Numbered from the stretch's first letter, positions 1 to 10,133 are shown. The stretch is DNA of 42,333 nt from Phellopilus nigrolimitatus (GCA_021029095.1 JAJOHG010000225.1:1-42333); one strand, 5' to 3'. A program made the numbers and translations. The notes: a model not told the origin generated them from the sequence alone.

Positions 1-1
1 C

Positions 2-253
2 AGGAAACCCGCCATCCACAAAGCCCAGTATCGTTTCGATTGTCCCGAGTTTTACGCCTACCGAGATCCAAGCGACGCCCTTGAGAGATGGCATAACGCG
101 GCCGTCAAACATGCTATGGCCAGTCCGTCTCTCTTGGAATATCGAGACGGCGAGATAAAAGCAAAAGCAGAAGACCAACACTTGGAACTAATGAGCAGCA
201 CAAGGGTCATGCTCGAGAAGAATAGCGAGGCGGTCCGGTTGTCCGAGGCATAA
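2..253 (+). CDS. 3' end of an unidentified protein (partial)
   Basis: The frame is open from the first complete codon of the window to a TAA at 251-253, giving 83 residues with no start codon needed, so this is the end of a gene that begins upstream. The peptide is charged and helical in look, rich in Glu, Lys and Ala in its second half, with no membrane segment and no motif I recognise. The first residues contain several aromatics (Tyr, Phe) and a Cys, the kind of pattern seen in a folded domain rather than in random translation. I cannot name a family. It could also be a fragment of a mobile element; the window edge prevents a test. Confidence 0.4.
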   Translation, partial: RKPAIHKAQYRFDCPEFYAYRDPSDALERWHNAAVKHAMASPSLLEYRDGEIKAKAEDQHLELMSSTRVMLEKNSEAVRLSEA

Positions 254-347
254 AACCGATAGCCAAGAAGGAATTGCCTACTGAATCTTGAAGAACTCCT
301 GTGAAAGCCGAAAGGCGATAATGAATATACTTCCGCATGTGCTTAGG

Positions 348-1119
348 TTATGGAAATGGCGTACGGTAGGAAATCCCAAAGAACGATCCGAGCTCGTTCA
401 TAGCAATCGTTATAATAATCGCTGCGAGTAAGCGTACGTATTTTGTGATGTTGTGGGTTAACCGAGAGAGTAAGGGAAGGAAATAGGAACGTGCGAGGAT
501 GTAAAGGAAAATTGTGTACAGGAGTATTGGTACAAAGGACAATATGCCTAACACAATAGCGATGAGGATTTTGCCTCTCAGGCGAGCTGAAGTATGTTAC
601 GCACCAATCACGACGTCAAAGGTCTTGAAAACTTGTAAACGACTGCGTGGTTCAGGAAGAACATGCGAGAGGAGATCGAGAAGAGTCACGGTGTAGAATG
701 CCCAACCTTCAGCTAAAATTAACAAGTGCTTTTTTCTGTAGAGGAAGGTCATTAGTTCACAATTGGTATCCTACGCTCGCTATCCAAGAGTTCATGGCAG
801 GATTTGGCGCGTTCATCTGAGCTAAGTCCTCGAAACATTTCCACATTATCAACAACCTCTCTTCCCCTTTCCTCCTCCCCCACATCCCTTGTCTCATTTC
901 TCCTTCCTTTCTCCTCCAATTTCCTTCAGGAAACGAGGAGGGCTCAGCCGCGAGAAGTACGAGATGTCAGACTCACCGGCCAGAGCCCCAGTAAACCACC
1001 ACCAGTCCGATTAGGAATACAATCTGCACTACTACGGGGACGAAGATCACGCCGTTCTCGATCTCGCTGAGTGCCTCGCACCGAACGATTGTCGCCTCCG
1101 ATAAACAGCTTGAGCTCAT
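348..1119 (-). CDS. Small four-helix membrane protein, basidiomycete family of unknown function
   Basis: Three exons on the minus strand join in phase: 1119-977, 735-641 and 586-348, giving 158 aa. The first donor is GTGAGT and its intron ends in a strong branch/acceptor (ACTAAT ... CTACAG). The second intron (640-587, 54 nt) has GTTTAC ... CTTCAG. Four hydrophobic segments are visible: about residues 23-44 (rich in Val/Ile), 53-70, 84-109 (ends FLYILARSY) and 122-145 (contains NELGSFFGIS). There is no cleaved signal peptide. The layout resembles small uncharacterised integral membrane proteins that are frequent in agaricomycetes, but I cannot give a function. The first intron is long (241 nt) for this genome and could hide another exon, so the N-terminal half is less sure than the last exon. 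Confidence 0.55.
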
Positions 1120-1784
1120 GAGACGCCGCAGAATGTGTGGCAGTGAGGTTAGTTAGGCCACTCAGGTGTGCGCATAGTTCGAAGTCCGGAGACGAGGAAC
1201 AGCGCTAGCAGAGAGCCCGGATGAAAGAAAAGAGTGGCTTTTGATACGAAGGAGAGTGGGTGCAGGCCTGCTGCAAATGATACAGACCAGCTCTGAACAG
1301 CAGAGGAGCGAGAGACGAAAGGTAAGAGCGCAGCTGTCGGCTCGTTGCTACTCATAAATTATTGGTCACTCGGTAACCGCACTTCCTGAGCAAATCAGAT
1401 CATCATATTTGGCGGGTTTCTTATAGGCTTCCAGACGATATTTTTGACGCGCAAAATTAGCACAGAACAGGACTGACATTACGAGGGAGTTGGGCCTTTC
1501 GAATGATATGAGCGGCTCGAAAGTGCCATCAACGATCATGAAGGGATACATGAAATCGGGTTTAGATTAGGTTTGGTAAGTAATAAAAGTAAGGAGACGC
1601 TCATATTTAGTAACTTTGTACATAATAAAACCGTGGGACGTTTTACTTGTACACTCACTCCAAATTTAGCAACAATGAACACATGCCTCTTGCAGCTCTC
1701 CTCGGGTTTGCCATCACTTGGATCTCTTGCTGCACCGCTACACCGTTCAAATATCCTCCTTCCTCCTTCACATATATAACCAAC
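1120..1784. other. Divergent intergenic region
   Basis: This 665-bp stretch separates two divergently read genes and should hold both promoters. Small open frames on the minus strand (for example 1149-1355 and 1366-1551) have no clear family likeness or splice connection. A TATATA run (about 1772-1778) lies only a few bases before the RTF1 start codon, which is too close to be a usual TATA box. I see no repeat. Confidence 0.5.
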
Positions 1785-3886
1785 ATGTCCGACTCTGATG
1801 GCGACTTCTCGGACGAGCTGCTCGAGCTCGCTGGTGCGGGCGAGAAGAGACGCAAACAGACGTCTTCGAGGTCCCACGCAAAGCGAAGAAAGGCAGAGTG
1901 AGCCTCCACCACCCCCACCCCCTTCTCCTGTCTCCTACAATTGACAACGAACTTCAATCAAAGTGTGGTGGCCAATTCTGATTCTGAGCAAGAGTATGAA
2001 AGCGAGGAGGATGACTCGAACCCATACCCATTGGAAGGAAAGTTTGTGGACGAGACGGACCGGGTCAAGTGAGTATTGCACCTACCGTCTCGCGCGATCT
2101 GGCTCGACTCAGTTTCTATCTTTACAGGCTCATGCAACTTCCCGAAATCGAACGCGAGAACATTCTGGCTCAACGTCTGGAGGAAATGCAGCGCATCCAG
2201 GACAAACGCAATCTCGATCAGATGCTGCGCGCGCAGCGCGAGGACAACGTGTCTAAGGCTGCGAAACGTGACTACTGGTTTCTGCGCGCCAATTACTTCT
2301 CTCTGATAATGCTTCCTAGGCGCCCATCAAGTGAGGGGAGCAACGAAGGAGAAGACACGTAAGTTGGACGAACTGAAAGCAAAGAGGAAGGCGAAGAGCG
2401 AGAAGAAGCGGGTGCGTTGTTTATTACTGGTCCGCATCCTTCCCCTAAACTGCCAATAGACGCGGATCAACTCGCCGAAGCGGGAGCGTTCTTCGTCACC
2501 GATGGATATGGAGATGTCCTCCGAGGACGAGGAAGACGGGCAGATCAGCAAGCTCGAGCAGCAAGAGGAGCGCGAGTCGCGCCTCCTAAACAAGGCGAAG
2601 CCCGAAGACGACGACCTCACTTTGGAAGACCTCGAGAAGTGCCGACTTTCCCGCAACAAGCTTGTCAAGTACGCATTGATGCCGTGGTTCGAGGATTTCG
2701 TCAAAGGTAACTTGCCCGACATTTGTCGTCCCTCGAACCTTTTGACAGTTCGTGCACTGCAAAGGTTCATGGGTGCGCTACCTTATTGGTGCAGACCAAG
2801 GCCAGCCCGTGTATCGAATTTGCGAGATCGCAAGTACGTGTTGCGTCCTCGCCTGTGTCTTGTTTCTAATGTTCTAAGCACGCGCCTCCCAAAGACCTCG
2901 GCGCAAACCCAGCTAAGCCCTATAAGATTGAAAACGAGTACTTCGACACCAGCCTCGAGCTGCGGCACGGCGCGGCTATCAAAGTGTTCCCGATGGACAA
3001 GGTTTCCAATGCGGCGTTCACAGAGGTAGGATCATCGACATTTTGTTCCGATGCCTGGTTGCTGGACAAACAGTCCGGTACAGGACGAGTGGCGCCGGTT
3101 CAAAGCAACGTGTGAACATGAAAAAGTCAAGCTCCCCGCGAAGCGCACGATCGAGAAGAAGCTGCAGCAGTTCGCCAAGCTGACGAGCCATTCCTTAACG
3201 GAGGTGCGTGCTTGGTCCTCGTGCCCAGAAAAGAGCAACTGCTGGAAACACACGCGCACAGGCGGACGTCGCCGCGATCCTCGCGCGCAAGGCGGAGCTG
3301 AACCGCAGCCTGCCGAAGTCGCGCACGACCGCGACGAAGGCCGCGCTCGAGCGCGCGGAGCTCGTGCGCATGCGCGCGCTCGCGCAGATGCGCCGCGACT
3401 TCGCGGAGAGCGCCGCACTCGAGGTGCAGCTCGCGGCGCTCGACGCACGGCAGGGCGTGGGCGCACCCGCGCGCTCCGAGAAGGAGGACATCCTCGCGAA
3501 GGTGAACGAGCGCAACCGGCAGGCGAACCGCGACGCCGTGCGCCGCGCGGAGGTGGCCGAGGCGGAGCGCAGGAAGAAGGCGCGCCTGGCGCGCGCGGCC
3601 GCTGCTGCGAACGGCTCGCGGGCGGGCACCCCGGGCGTTTTCAAGTGCGTTCTGTTTCTGTTTCTTTTTTTTTTTTCGCTGCGCCTGTTCGCCGACTGAC
3701 TTTGCGCATCGCGTGTATCTCCGCAGGGACTCGCCGAACGGAACGCCGCTGCTCGGCGCGTCGCTTGCGCTCGGGGACGGCGCGCGCTCTGTGTCGCCCG
3801 CGCCCCCGCAGAAGGGCGTGCTCGGGAAGCGTGCGTTCGAGAGCATCGTCGCGAGCTCCGTCGAAGTGGACCTGGGCGACTTCTAG
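1785..3886 (+). CDS. RTF1: RTF1, Paf1 complex subunit (Plus3 domain)
   Basis: Nuclear transcription-elongation factor; in the family it recruits the Paf1 complex through Spt5 and stimulates histone H2B ubiquitination. Ten exons fit in phase: 1785-1897, 1964-2068, 2128-2267, 2320-2411, 2460-2706, 2765-2833, 2895-3025, 3084-3203, 3262-3644 and 3727-3886, giving 519 aa, close to the yeast protein. The N terminus is acidic (MSDSDGDFSDELLELAG). A basic segment near residue 120-150 (GATKEKTRKLDELKAKRK) matches the region before Plus3. The Plus3 domain starts near residue 200 (LTLEDLEKCRLSRNKL) and contains WVRYLIG and PYKIENEYFDTSLELRHG. The C-terminal part is a long charged coiled coil (about 340-470), and the protein ends VDLGDF. 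The last exons are far more GC-rich than the first. The acceptor of exon 8 was chosen at 3083 because the nearer upstream AG shifts the frame. Confidence 0.95.
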
Positions 3887-4224
3887 GCGCTGCTTTCGGC
3901 GGACGGACGTGGGCGGTGGGGCCGCGCCTTTCCTTTTTTTGCTGTGGACCTGAGGGGCGTACATGTGTAGATTACGAAGCATATTACATTTATTTCTAGT
4001 TAGTGTCAAAATTGATATCCATACAGTACTTTCTGTTTGCCAAAGATGGGACTGCGGTCGTGGACCGGTCGTGGGCTTGTGACAGCACATCTTGAAGTCG
4101 TGACATTCAATGTGGCTCAGGACGAGGAACATCACGTGAAAACTACTTATGTAACGAAAGTGGCTCGACGAAACCTCATCTTCTACAAACGTCGTCGACT
4201 CCCCAAATACCAAGAACTAAATTA

Positions 4225-4592
4225 AAAAAAAGGGAACGCATGGTCTTGTTGTGTATCGGCACAAAGGTAAGCTATATGCTTTCCCATCTTCCCAACTCGA
4301 AGTAACAAACTTTCCGACGTTCAGGAACGTATTGTGTCCTCTACATGTACATGTACAGCCACTGGGACAGCTATGCGCGGGAGCTGGGCATGCAGCTAGC
4401 CAGCCAAATCCCGACTGACAAGACTGCTTTTGAAGGTATATTGTTGGATACTCAAGTCTGTATGACGAGCCCCGTCTCTTTACAATCAAATAACCGGCAG
4501 CTTGGCTCGAGGTCGCAAGTACATGTAGCAAAAAAAAAGCACTCTTTACTTTCGCGCTTCCTGTCCCAAACGCGCGAAAGAAAAAAAAAAAG

Positions 4593-4623
<31 letters not shown>

Positions 4624-5050
4624 CAAGACCCGTCGTCTCTCCCCTACGACGTCCTAGCTCACCTCATCACGAGTCCCGTGTCGACTCCAAGACACACGAT
4701 AAAAATTTCCAGTTCGTTTCGAAGGACCTTGCGAGGGGAGTGTGGGCTGTCGCATCCGCATCCGCCGCATCTCAGATTAACACGATCACTGGCGTTGCAG
4801 CTGTGAATATTCAAACGAATCCTTATTTACCCGATGTCGCCATTGAACGCCGCGCGGACCAGGGCCGGGGCCGCTCGACGCGACGTCGCTTGCCGTCGTT
4901 TTTGCACTGGGGCGGGCGCGAGGGCCTTCGACGCCGAAAACCGACGAAACCGACGATACGACGACAAGAGCTGCCTTGCGTATCCGACTCGGAGTCCGTT
5001 ACGCGAACAGACTGAGAGAAAGACGCTGGGAAGCCGCTCGCTCGCTCGCT
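4225..5050 (+). pseudogene. Decayed, internally deleted copy of the 598-aa gene at 10955-12813
   Basis: The copy keeps the exon 1 reading (VVYRHK), the intron with GTAAGC and ACGTTCAG, and exon 2 wording such as SQIPTDKTAFEG, then breaks off at the codons for AWLEVA. After an A-tract and a run of 14 AT dinucleotides it resumes with QDPSSLPYD, equivalent to QDPSLPYD of the intact gene, and later GVAAVNIQTNPYLPDV. The start codon is lost (intact AAGATGGGAACG reads AAAAAAGGGAACG here), a short TACATG duplication lies at the exon 2 start, and the F-box-like part is frameshifted several times. It cannot encode the full protein. No new open frame of similar size replaces it. Confidence 0.85.
4593..4620. 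repeat. (AT)14 microsatellite
   Basis: Fourteen AT dinucleotides follow an A11 tract, inside the pseudogene. The intact partner gene has no such tract at the equivalent place, so it expanded after the duplication. Confidence 0.95.
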
Positions 5051-5362
5051 CGTCGATCGATCGCGATGCATGCCTCCCTCCGTGTAAGTAAGCAAGTACG
5101 TATGTCGTGTTACATCCAGGTACTATTTTCAGTTTTGTTAGCATATCGAATCTGCATCTGCATTCGCGACTGATTCTGCTGAAAAAAAAAAAAAGCGAAG
5201 AAGACAAGCAGGGGTTGGTTGGAGGATCGAGTGGCTACAATACAATACAATACATGCATCACCAGAAGCAATATGAATGATATGAACAATATGATACCCG
5301 GAACGCGTCGGACACACAATGATGATATAGTACATTGCTACTAGAGAAGGCAAGGGGATAAA

Positions 5363-5718
5363 AGAGAACTACTCCCTAGGACGGGAGCGGCGCGTCCCGA
5401 AGCGTTATTCTCTGCACACCGCCTGGTCCACCCGCCCGGCGAGGACAGAGCGTTTGTATAGCTTGCATAACTTGCAATGATCGAATCACAGTTGATTCAC
5501 AGTGATCGACTTTTTTGGGTGATTGGCATATGAGCCGGAAACGTGATTTTTGAAGGCGCCGCGGAGAGCGCGGGCGCTCTGGACGGGCGTTGCGTTGCGT
5601 TGTGTCACGAGCTTAGTCAGCTTTTGGTCACGGCGTGTGTCTGACTCTCATTTCGGCGTCGGCGGCTGCAGCTCTTGGAGTTGCTGCAAGCTACGACCAC
5701 GACCACCTCTGCGCAAGC
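5363..5718. other. RPB9 upstream region
   Basis: 356 bp between the end of the duplicated arm and the RPB9 start codon. I see no gene. The last 190 bp become GC-rich and probably include the promoter and 5' UTR of RPB9. No clear TATA box is present. Confidence 0.4.
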
Positions 5719-6302
5719 ATGGTACGTCCGCACGCCCTCACACACAACGAACGAGTAATCTGAAACAACAAATGCGACGTCCGGCGTGCGGCGCAGGCCT
5801 CGCTGCACTTCTGCTCGGAGTGCAACAACATGCTGTACCCGAAGGCGGACCAGCAGCGGCGCGTGATGGTGTTCGCGTGCCGGATCTGCGACTTTGACGA
5901 GATCGGCGAGAACAAGTGCGTGTACCGGAACGATTTGTTGACTGTTACGAAGTGCGTCGCTTCTTCTCCCTTTTTTTTCCCCTCCTCTGTTGGAGGGACG
6001 CTGACTCGATCGGACAGGGAGCAGGTGGGGGTGATACAGGACCTCGGGACGGACCCTACGCTGGCGCACTCGAACAAGCTGACGTGCCCGAGCTGCGGGA
6101 CCGAGGAGTGCGTGCGCGCGGTCTTTTCTTCTTCGGAACGCGGCAGCTGACTCGGGGGTCGGCGGCGGGCAGCTCTGTGTTCTTCCAGGACCAGTCGAAG
6201 CGGCGGGAGACGCGGATGATCCTGTTCTACGTGTGCACGGCGTGCAACCACGCGTTCACGGACCCGGGCCTGCAGAGCGAGGCGCCGGGCGAGGACGATT
6301 GA
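5719..6302 (+). CDS. RPB9: RPB9, RNA polymerase II subunit with two zinc ribbons
   Basis: Small non-essential-type subunit at the jaw of RNA polymerase II; in the family it affects start-site choice, elongation and proofreading with TFIIS. Four exons: 5719-5721 (the ATG alone), 5797-5951, 6018-6107 and 6173-6302, giving 125 aa. The N-terminal ribbon has Cys7, Cys10, Cys29 and Cys32 (FCSECNNML and CRICDF). The C-terminal ribbon has Cys76, Cys79, Cys104 and Cys107 (LTCPSCG and FYVCTACNH). SVFFQDQSKRRE sits at the conserved loop, which fixes the last intron as GTGCGT at 6108 to CAG at 6172; the alternative acceptor at 6189 would drop this loop. The start exon holding only the initiator codon is noteworthy but is supported by the perfect continuation ASLHFCSECN after the acceptor at 5796. 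Confidence 0.96.
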
Positions 6303-6360
6303 GGCTGAATCTGAGGCTGAATCTGAGGCTGAGGCTGAGGCTGAGGCTGGGGCTGAAACT
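6301..6360 (+). repeat. GAGGCT-based minisatellite at the RPB9 3' end
   Basis: Units GAGGCT and GAGGCTGAATCT repeat about eight times, beginning inside the RPB9 stop codon. It lies in the 3' UTR. Confidence 0.9.
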
Positions 6361-7007
6361 GGGGCGGTGGGGGCGGTGGAGGCGGATCGACGGCGGCCGG
6401 CGCGGCCGGTCATCGGGCGGTGATAGAAGACGGAGGAGAGTGTGTGTACAGTATGTACGTGTGCGAATGCGAATGCGAGATGACTTTTGTTCTGCCTCCG
6501 AAGAAGTGCCTCTCGCCACCGGTGTGCATATTTAGCAGAGTTCGTCCGCCTGCTGCTCCCGTTTGCTCGTTCGACCTCGCCAATCGCTCGAGCGCTAGCC
6601 CAGAAGCCGCGAGCCTGCCCTCGCCCCTGCTTTCGCCCTCGCCCCTCGCCCATCGCCCTCGCCCTGGGAGAGACTGACTGCGTGCGTGTGTGGCCGAAAC
6701 TGATGGGCACGGTTGCAGTGTGGGTACGGCATCAGCTCCTTTGTCTTCGCATCAGCTTCCAATCTGCGCGCCCAAGCCTGCTTCTCGCTTTAACCTCCCC
6801 TCCCTCCCCCATCTCCATCTCCCTCGATCCTCGATCTCGACCCCCCCGTCTTCCAGTCTTTCCCTTTCCGCCCCGCCCCTGACCTGTCCCGCCCCATCCT
6901 ATCCTGTCCTGTCCTGTCCTATCCTGTCCTGAACTGACCTGCCCTATCCTATCCTATCCTGTCCTGTCCTGTCCTCACCCACACCGCACCGCACCGCTCC
7001 GTCTCCA
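6303..7007. other. Spacer between RPB9 and G-alpha
   Basis: 705 bp without a supported gene. It holds the GAGGCT repeat, a CT-rich pyrimidine stretch (about 6780-6890) and the pentamer repeat described separately. Pyrimidine-rich tracts just before start codons are common in fungal promoters, so the second half probably contains the G-alpha promoter and 5' UTR. Long antisense frames here (for example 5691-6710 on the minus strand) are products of GC-rich composition. Confidence 0.5.
6895..6975 (+). repeat. TCCTG/TCCTA pentanucleotide repeat
   Basis: About fifteen near-perfect units of TCCTG or TCCTA lie 35-110 bp before the G-alpha start codon, probably in the 5' UTR or core promoter. Confidence 0.95.
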
Positions 7008-8978
7008 ATGGGCAGCACCCTCGCCCAGCCCGCGCCGCCGTCCGCGCCCGAGGCCCTCGCGCTCGACGACGACCCGCTCGCGCGCGCGCTGCTCCCCCCG
7101 CCCGACGAGCCCCCCGCCGCCCGCGCAGCGCGCGAGCGCGCAGAGGCCGCCGCGAAGCAGCGCAGCGACGAGATCGACCACGCCCTCCACGCCGAGCACG
7201 CCGCCGCGCGCCGCCGCGGGCGCCCCGTCAAGCTCCTCCTCCTCGGCCAGAGCGAGAGCGGCAAGTCCACCACCCTCAAGAGTGCGCGTCCCCGTCCCTC
7301 TCTCTCTCTTTCTCTCTCTCTCTCTTGATGAACGTTTTGCTGACGAGCGACGCGCGCGCAGACTTCCAGCTGACGTACGCCCCGAAGGCCTGGGCCGCCG
7401 AGAAGCACGCCTGGCGCGCCGTCATCCAGCTCAACCTCGTCCGCTCCATCTCCGCCGTCGCGGACGCCGTCGCCCGCGAGCTCGACGCCGCGCCGGAGGA
7501 GCCCGACTCCGACCCCGAGCTCGACGACCCCGACCCCGATGCCGATGCCGAGCCCGGGCGCGCGACACCCGCCCCCGCCCCCGCGCGGCAGCAGCAGCAG
7601 CCGGCGCCGGCGCTCCCCCTGACGGAGACGCACCGCGCGCTCGTCGCGCAGCTGCTCCCCCTGCGCGGCGTGCAGCGCGACCTCGAGCGGCGCATCGGGG
7701 CGGGCGCAGACGAGGACACCGGGGCCCCTCCCAACCCCGCACCCGAGTTCCGCGACATCACGAACGCGGCGCCGCAGCCGCAGCCGCAGCCGCAGCAGGA
7801 GTTCTTCGTGCGCTCGAGCGGGTGGAAGAGCGCCGTCGCGCGCCTGCGCCCGCGCGCGTCGCTCGGCGGGCGGCCGAACTCGGATGCGGAAGCGGAGGAC
7901 GACGCGAGCCAGGCGGAGATCGCGCGCGCGTGCGCCGCGATGCAGGCGCTGTGGGGCGACCCCGCCGTGCGCGCCGTCGTGCGCGTGCGGCGGGTGCCGT
8001 TGCTGGACTGCGCGGAGCAGTGCGTGTTCTCTCTCTCTCTCTTTCTCTTCCCCCGCGTCTCTTCCTGTGCTGAACGTGCCGCCGCGGCCGCCGCCGCTGC
8101 AGCTTCCTGGACGACCTCGGGCGCGTCGCGCGCGCGGGGTACGCGCCGTCGGACGACGACGTCGTGCGCGCGCGCCTGCGCACGCTCGGCGTGCAGGAGC
8201 ACCCGCTCGTGTTCGAGGCGGGCCCGGACCCGGGCCGCGAGTGGATCATCTACGACGTCGGCGGGTCGCGCTCGCTCGTGCGTCGTTCCCCTCTCCCGCT
8301 TCCCTCCTCCCGCACACTAACTAACCAGCTTGTTGTTCTACGCGGTGCGCGCCGAGCAGCGCGCGCAGTGGCCCGCGTACTTCGACGACGTGAACGCGAT
8401 CCTGTTCCTCGCGCCGATCAGCGCATTCGACGAGCGGCTCGCGGAGGACCGCCGCGCGAACCGGCTCGACGACTCGCTCGCGCTGTGGAAGAGCGTGTGC
8501 GCGCACCGCCTCCTCGCGCGCACGGAGCTCGTGCTCTTCCTGAACAAGTGCGACCTGCTCGAGCGCAAGCTCGCCGCGGGCGTGCGCTTCAGGGAGTACG
8601 TCAAGAGCTACAAGGGCGAGAATGAGGGCGTTGCGGTCGGGCGGTGTGAGTTCTTCTTTTCCTGAGGCTTTTTTTTTTTTTTTTTTTTTTTTGGTGGGCG
8701 TGGCGCTGATCCTGGCGTTGGCCCGCACAGTCCTCAAGCAAAAGTTCACAGACGTGTGCCGGCACTACTCGAAGGAGCACCGCGGGCTGCACGTGCACTT
8801 CACGTCCGTCATCGTGCGTGCCCCCCTCCCTCTTCCTCCCCCCCTCTCTCTCTCACTTGATGCTGATACTCGCCGCCCCGCCCCGGGCCCGCAGGACACG
8901 AAGGCGACCGCAAAGACGCTCTCCGCGGTGCAGGACGGCATCCTGCGGCTGCACCTGCGCAACCTGGACCTCATCTGA
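7008..8978 (+). CDS. Atypical heterotrimeric G-protein alpha subunit
   Basis: Membrane-associated GTP-binding switch protein. Six exons fit in phase: 7008-7281, 7362-8019, 8103-8277, 8360-8645, 8731-8813 and 8895-8978, giving 519 aa against about 350 in ordinary G-alpha. Visible motifs are the P-loop GQSESGKS (80-87), switch I R-L-R-T (Arg335, Thr338), switch II DVGGS (362-366), NKCD (431-434) and TSVIDTKAT (489-497, usually TCATDTKN). The catalytic Gln after DVGG is Ser366. Gly2 could be myristoylated but the usual palmitoylated Cys3 is absent. The helical domain carries an insertion of about 150 residues (roughly 130-290) rich in Pro, Asp, Ala and Gln. The end is NLDLI, without the pertussis-toxin Cys. 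Divergent G-alpha paralogues of this kind are expanded in agaricomycetes. The acceptor at 8359 was chosen because it gives the exact family spacing after DVGG. Intron 1 holds a CT repeat and intron 4 a T24 tract. Confidence 0.88.
8669..8692 (+). repeat. T24 homopolymer in intron 4 of the G-alpha gene
   Basis: A run of 24 T lies between donor 8646 and acceptor 8730. It serves as, or displaces, the intron's pyrimidine tract. Its length in the assembly may be unreliable. Confidence 0.95.
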
Positions 8979-9450
8979 CCGCGTCCCCCCCCCCTTTAAT
9001 CTTTTTTTTTTTCTTCTTATTGTGATTTGTTTCCCCCCCCCTTTTAAATTTTTTTTTAATTCGGGCTCGTTTTGCGTTTTGCTTGTTTAATTGGACCGCC
9101 CCTTGCTTGCTTTGCTAAAACGCTGCGTCGTCACGAACGCATCCGGCCCCCCTCCTCGTCCTCGTCCTCGTCCATGCGATATCTACTGTCTACTATCTAC
9201 ATATACATACTCTCACCTCCGTGCTGCGCTGTCCCTGTCCGTGCCTTTGTTGCCCCTGTCGCTGTCGCCATCCTCGTCGCTGTTGTTTCGTTGTCCCTGT
9301 TGTTGTTGTCGCTATTATTCGCTGCTGCTGCTGCTGTGTCGCTAGCGTAGAGCCGATCGTTGCTTAATAGTCTGTCTGTCTGTCCGTCCGTCGTGTATCC
9401 TTTCTCTCCTTCTCTCTTTAGTTCCCCTTTTTCTTTTTTTGTCTTTTTTT

Positions 9451-9487
9451 TTGTCTTTTGTCTTTTGTCTTTTGTCTTTTGTCTTTC
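9451..9487 (+). repeat. GTCTTTT heptamer repeat
   Basis: About five units of GTCTTTT, slightly variable at the start. Confidence 0.9.
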
Positions 9488-9835
9488 CGGCGGGGGGTTT
9501 TTTTTTAAAAAACCTGCGTTATACCGCACGCACGCACGCACGCACGTACGGCCCCCTCATGCGTCTGCGCGCGCCCGCCTCCTCTTGTCCGTATGCCCCC
9601 GCGCGTCGCGCTATGGAATGGAATGGAATGGAATAGATGTGGAGTCTTCATTGTGTGTCTGCTGCTGCTGCGCGAGCGCGAGCGCGCGGGGCGGAGCCGC
9701 CGCCAGTTTCAGTTCGGGCCGGGGCCCTATGCAAGCTTGATTGATTAGTTGATTGAGTGATGCACGGCGTCGGTCGGGGCCCTGGCGCGGCGGTGCGCGT
9801 ACGCATACGTATGTTTTGCAGTCTGGTCTGCGCCC

Positions 9836-9859
9836 GGGGGGGGGGGGGGGGGGGGGGGG
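9836..9859 (+). repeat. G24 homopolymer
   Basis: Twenty-four consecutive G after CGCCC. Such runs can fold as G-quadruplex and are prone to length error in sequencing. Confidence 0.95.
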
Positions 9860-10084
9860 TACGCAACGCAACATGACCGAACGAGAGTTTTTCTTTTCTT
9901 TCTTAGGAACGCCCTTTTTTGACCTGCTCATCTTTTTTTGGGAGCCTTTTGCGAGAGGCGGGGGGGAAATGGAAAATGCAGCAGCCCCTTTCAAAGTTGT
10001 GTGTCGAGCGACCGACCCAAGCCTGCCAAACGTTGCCGTCAGCCCCGCGCGCGCGCGCGGACCAGACCAGAAAGAAAGCAAGAG

Positions 10085-10085
<1 letters not shown>

Positions 10086-10131
<46 letters not shown>

Positions 10132-10133
10132 AA
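10086..10133 (+). repeat. (GAAA)n tetranucleotide repeat
   Basis: About twelve perfect GAAA units, a pure purine tract on the plus strand. Confidence 0.95.

Larger units (their letters stand above)
4120..5362 (+). repeat. Left arm of an inverted segmental duplication (degenerate copy)
   Basis: This stretch matches the reverse complement of 10556-12950 in pieces. Matching blocks in order are the 5' flank with CACGTG (4130-4165), exon 1 and the first intron of the partner gene (4225-4325), the start of exon 2 (4326-4516), a block before and over its F-box-like part (4539-5035), and the 3' flank (5110-5362, with a shared CCGG.ACGCGTCGGACA stretch). About 1.0 kb of the partner is missing at 4516/4539 and about 0.35 kb near 5035-5110. 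The boundaries are read by eye and are approximate. It points towards the other arm, with RPB9 and G-alpha lying between. Confidence 0.8.

Noticed and set aside
575..604. 30-nt intron in the small membrane protein gene
   Set aside because: Too short; a 54-nt intron at 587-640 keeps phase and fits genome intron size.
3127..3846. 239-codon minus-strand frame opposite RTF1
   Set aside because: Composition shadow of the GC-rich RTF1 3' exons.
5691..6710. 339-codon minus-strand frame over RPB9 and its 3' side
   Set aside because: Runs through RPB9 exons and introns and the GAGGCT repeat with low-complexity peptide; no family likeness.
7276..8202. 308-codon minus-strand frame opposite G-alpha, and similar plus-strand frames in other phases
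   Set aside because: Arg/Ala/Ser-rich translation typical of antisense to GC-rich coding DNA; the plus strand is explained by a spliced G-alpha with all motifs.
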